NCBI GenBank assembly: GCA_014799805.1
Contig: JAAVHJ010000004.1
Coordinates: 107,981 to 171,980 of the forward strand
Source: Ruminococcus sp.
GTDB taxonomy: Bacteria; Bacillota; Clostridia; Oscillospirales; Ruminococcaceae
Direction: 5' to 3'
DNA length: 64,000 nucleotides
The position numbers and the translations under genes are program-made. Positions 63,007 to 64,000 of this stretch are shown here, piece after piece (position 1 is the stretch's first letter; the number at the start of each line of letters is the position of its first letter). Below the pieces are notes generated by a model. The model worked only from the letters and a program-made list of their open reading frames with translations. It was not told the DNA's origin and ran no database searches.

Positions 63007-64000
63007 TTATTTCTGATGTTCAACTTTCCAATCGTGAATTGCCTTTGAGAATTTTGGCAATCCCGTAGCACCACGACTCAGAATATCATCTGCCCAATCA
63101 GGTTTGTTACCGCCACCTGATTCTGCAGAATATATCAAAATATCAGTAGCGTCTTCTGCATCTAAATCAGAGGTTTCTTCACCCTCTGCATTGCTTGTTT
63201 TGCCACAGTCTTTTGATTCACTTGTTACATCTCCTAAGAACCATGCAAATGCTTCTACCGCCTGATTTGTTGCACTTGCAATATAAACATCTTTATTACC
63301 TGAACCATATTCTGCTGAATAAATCAGAACCTTTGTAGCATCCTCTGCGTCTGCAACACCATCAAAGTTAACATCACCCTTTACACCAATATAAACATAT
63401 ACCTGTGTTTCAGCTACTTCACCTTCATAGAAAATATACAAAGGCGTGAGTGTGTAAGCAAATGTTTGACCATCAGCTTGCAGTTTAGCAACAATATCTT
63501 CAGGAGATAAATCTTCATCTGATGTATCTTTATCAAGACCAAATGAAATCTTGGACATATCCACATCAACTTCTTCTTCTACTTCTTTGCCGTCTACAGT
63601 TGTAACTTCTACAACCTTTGCACTCTTAACCAAATCTTCCACTTCAAATGGTCTTGGGTCATGGGAGAAATAGAAATTTCTGTTGCCTTGTGTATCGCCG
63701 TCTACTTCAAATCTAATATCTTTTACATTTACAGGCGTTGGTTCTGTAGTAGTTGTTTCTGTTGGAGTTGTATCAGAAGTTGTTGTTGTACCACCATTTG
63801 GATCAGAAGTTGTTGTTGTGCCACCATTTGGATCGGAAGTTGTCGTTGTACCACCGTTTGGATCGGAAGTTGTTGTTGTACCACCATTTGGATCAGAAGT
63901 TGTTGTTGTACCACCGTTTGGATCAGAAGTTGTTGTTGTGCCACCGTTTGGATCGGAAGTTGTTGTCGTACCACCGTTTGGATCGGAAGTTGTTGTTGTA
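63007..64000 (-). CDS. cttA: CttA-like protein, C-terminal part (linker, X-module, dockerin); cut by window edge
   Basis: The open frame continues through the window end, so only the last about 330 residues are seen; an apparent start at 63642 is an internal GTG. Visible from the edge are tandem TTTTSDPNGG repeats and a Thr/Pro linker. An X-module (FYFSHDPRPFEVEDLV…) follows, then an insert-bearing dockerin (GVKGDVNFDGVADAEDATKV, IYSAEYGSGNKD, DLDAEDATDILIYSAESGGG). The X-dockerin matches that of the ScaB-like protein. In R. flavefaciens CttA carries cellulose-binding modules ahead of an X-dockerin and precedes scaE; the binding modules would lie outside this window, so the name is an inference. 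Confidence 0.75.
   Translation of the reverse strand, partial: TTTTSDPNGGTTTTSDPNGGTTTTSDPNGGTTTTSDPNGGTTTTSDPNGGTTTTSDPNGGTTTTSDPNGGTTTTSDTTPTETTTTEPTPVNVKDIRFEVDGDTQGNRNFYFSHDPRPFEVEDLVKSAKVVEVTTVDGKEVEEEVDVDMSKISFGLDKDTSDEDLSPEDIVAKLQADGQTFAYTLTPLYIFYEGEVAETQVYVYIGVKGDVNFDGVADAEDATKVLIYSAEYGSGNKDVYIASATNQAVEAFAWFLGDVTSESKDCGKTSNAEGEETSDLDAEDATDILIYSAESGGGNKPDWADDILSRGATGLPKFSKAIHDWKVEHQK
63772..64000 (-). repeat. 30-bp tandem repeat in the cttA-like linker
   Basis: About 7.5 copies of a 30-bp unit encode TTTTSDPNGG on the minus strand. Variation is limited to a few third positions (for example GTTGTTGTA/GTTGTCGTA), so the array has expanded recently. It runs off the window edge. Confidence 0.93.

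Noticed and set aside
63007..63642. Complete short gene starting at 63642
   Set aside because: The start is an internal GTG. The same frame continues through conserved X-module residues and the repeat to the window edge, so the gene is partial.
63772..64000. Possible CRISPR-like or minisatellite array
   Set aside because: Contiguous 30-bp units encode a surface-protein linker in frame with an X-dockerin. There are no unique spacers.

Overview
The window is low-GC DNA (roughly 35-40% by eye) from an anaerobic, Gram-positive, spore-forming relative of Ruminococcus. The main evidence is a cellulosome laid out like that of R. flavefaciens: a cohesin-dockerin adaptor (ScaC-like), a small scaffoldin (ScaA-like), a seven-cohesin scaffoldin with a C-terminal X-dockerin (ScaB-like), a single-cohesin protein with a sortase-type anchor (ScaE-like), and the X-dockerin end of a CttA-like protein. 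A GerA/GerB/GerC germinant-receptor operon and a SleB-type cortex hydrolase point to sporulation. Sigma-A promoters are easy to read, nearly all with 17-bp spacing. No rRNA, tRNA, CRISPR array, insertion sequence or prophage was recognised.

Layout. 0-2.3 kb: rpmG end, secE, nusG, rplK, rplA, with two L1-binding-like hairpins. 2.3-9.8 kb (minus strand): three dockerin proteins (unknown, trypsin-like protease, GH26 mannanase), a membrane-anchored CotH-like protein and an SPFH/slipin protein. 9.8-10.6 kb: a gene-poor, structured spacer. 10.6-16.3 kb: SleB hydrolase, a zinc-ribbon/TM2 protein with an NQQPNF repeat, an AGCS amino-acid carrier and two PH-domain membrane proteins. 16.3-20.4 kb: three tandem secreted paralogues with N-terminal dockerins of the GAGN type, the type also found on the scaffoldins. 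20.5-31.3 kb: ppdK, a dockerin pseudogene, a flavoprotein, a DUF5131-like gene, htpG behind a perfect CIRCE operator, gtrA, a thioesterase and glgP. 31.3-40 kb: a GH13 amylase, an LRR-dockerin protein, a CAP-domain protein, pckG, a zinc-ribbon/Sel1 protein and an acetyltransferase. 40-45 kb: gerC-gerB-gerA (minus) and a CapA-like lipoprotein. 45.3-52.7 kb: the scaC-scaA-scaB-like operon. 52.8-56.7 kb (minus): aroB-aroA-aroC-DUF4364. 56.9-61.7 kb: a probable small RNA or attenuator, then acnA, a bacterial PARG-like gene, icd and rex. 61.9-64 kb (minus): cttA-like (cut by the window edge) and scaE-like.

How it works together (inference). Enzymes and other cargo with ILGQ-type C-terminal dockerins (GH26, LRR, unknown protein), and the protease with its N-terminal one, would dock on ScaA/ScaB cohesins directly or through the ScaC adaptor. 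The X-dockerins of ScaB and CttA would dock on wall-anchored ScaE. The three GAGN-dockerin paralogues may bypass ScaB and sit directly on ScaE. Inside the cell, glgP and the GH13 enzyme handle alpha-glucans. ppdK and pckG give PPi/GTP-linked PEP-pyruvate-oxaloacetate interconversion. acnA-icd form the oxidative citrate-to-2-oxoglutarate branch, and a Rex-like operator over the acnA promoter suggests NADH-responsive control by the rex gene at the end of the same cluster.

Limits: family names come from reading translated sequences, without database searches. Domain borders are approximate, and regulatory sites are pattern matches.
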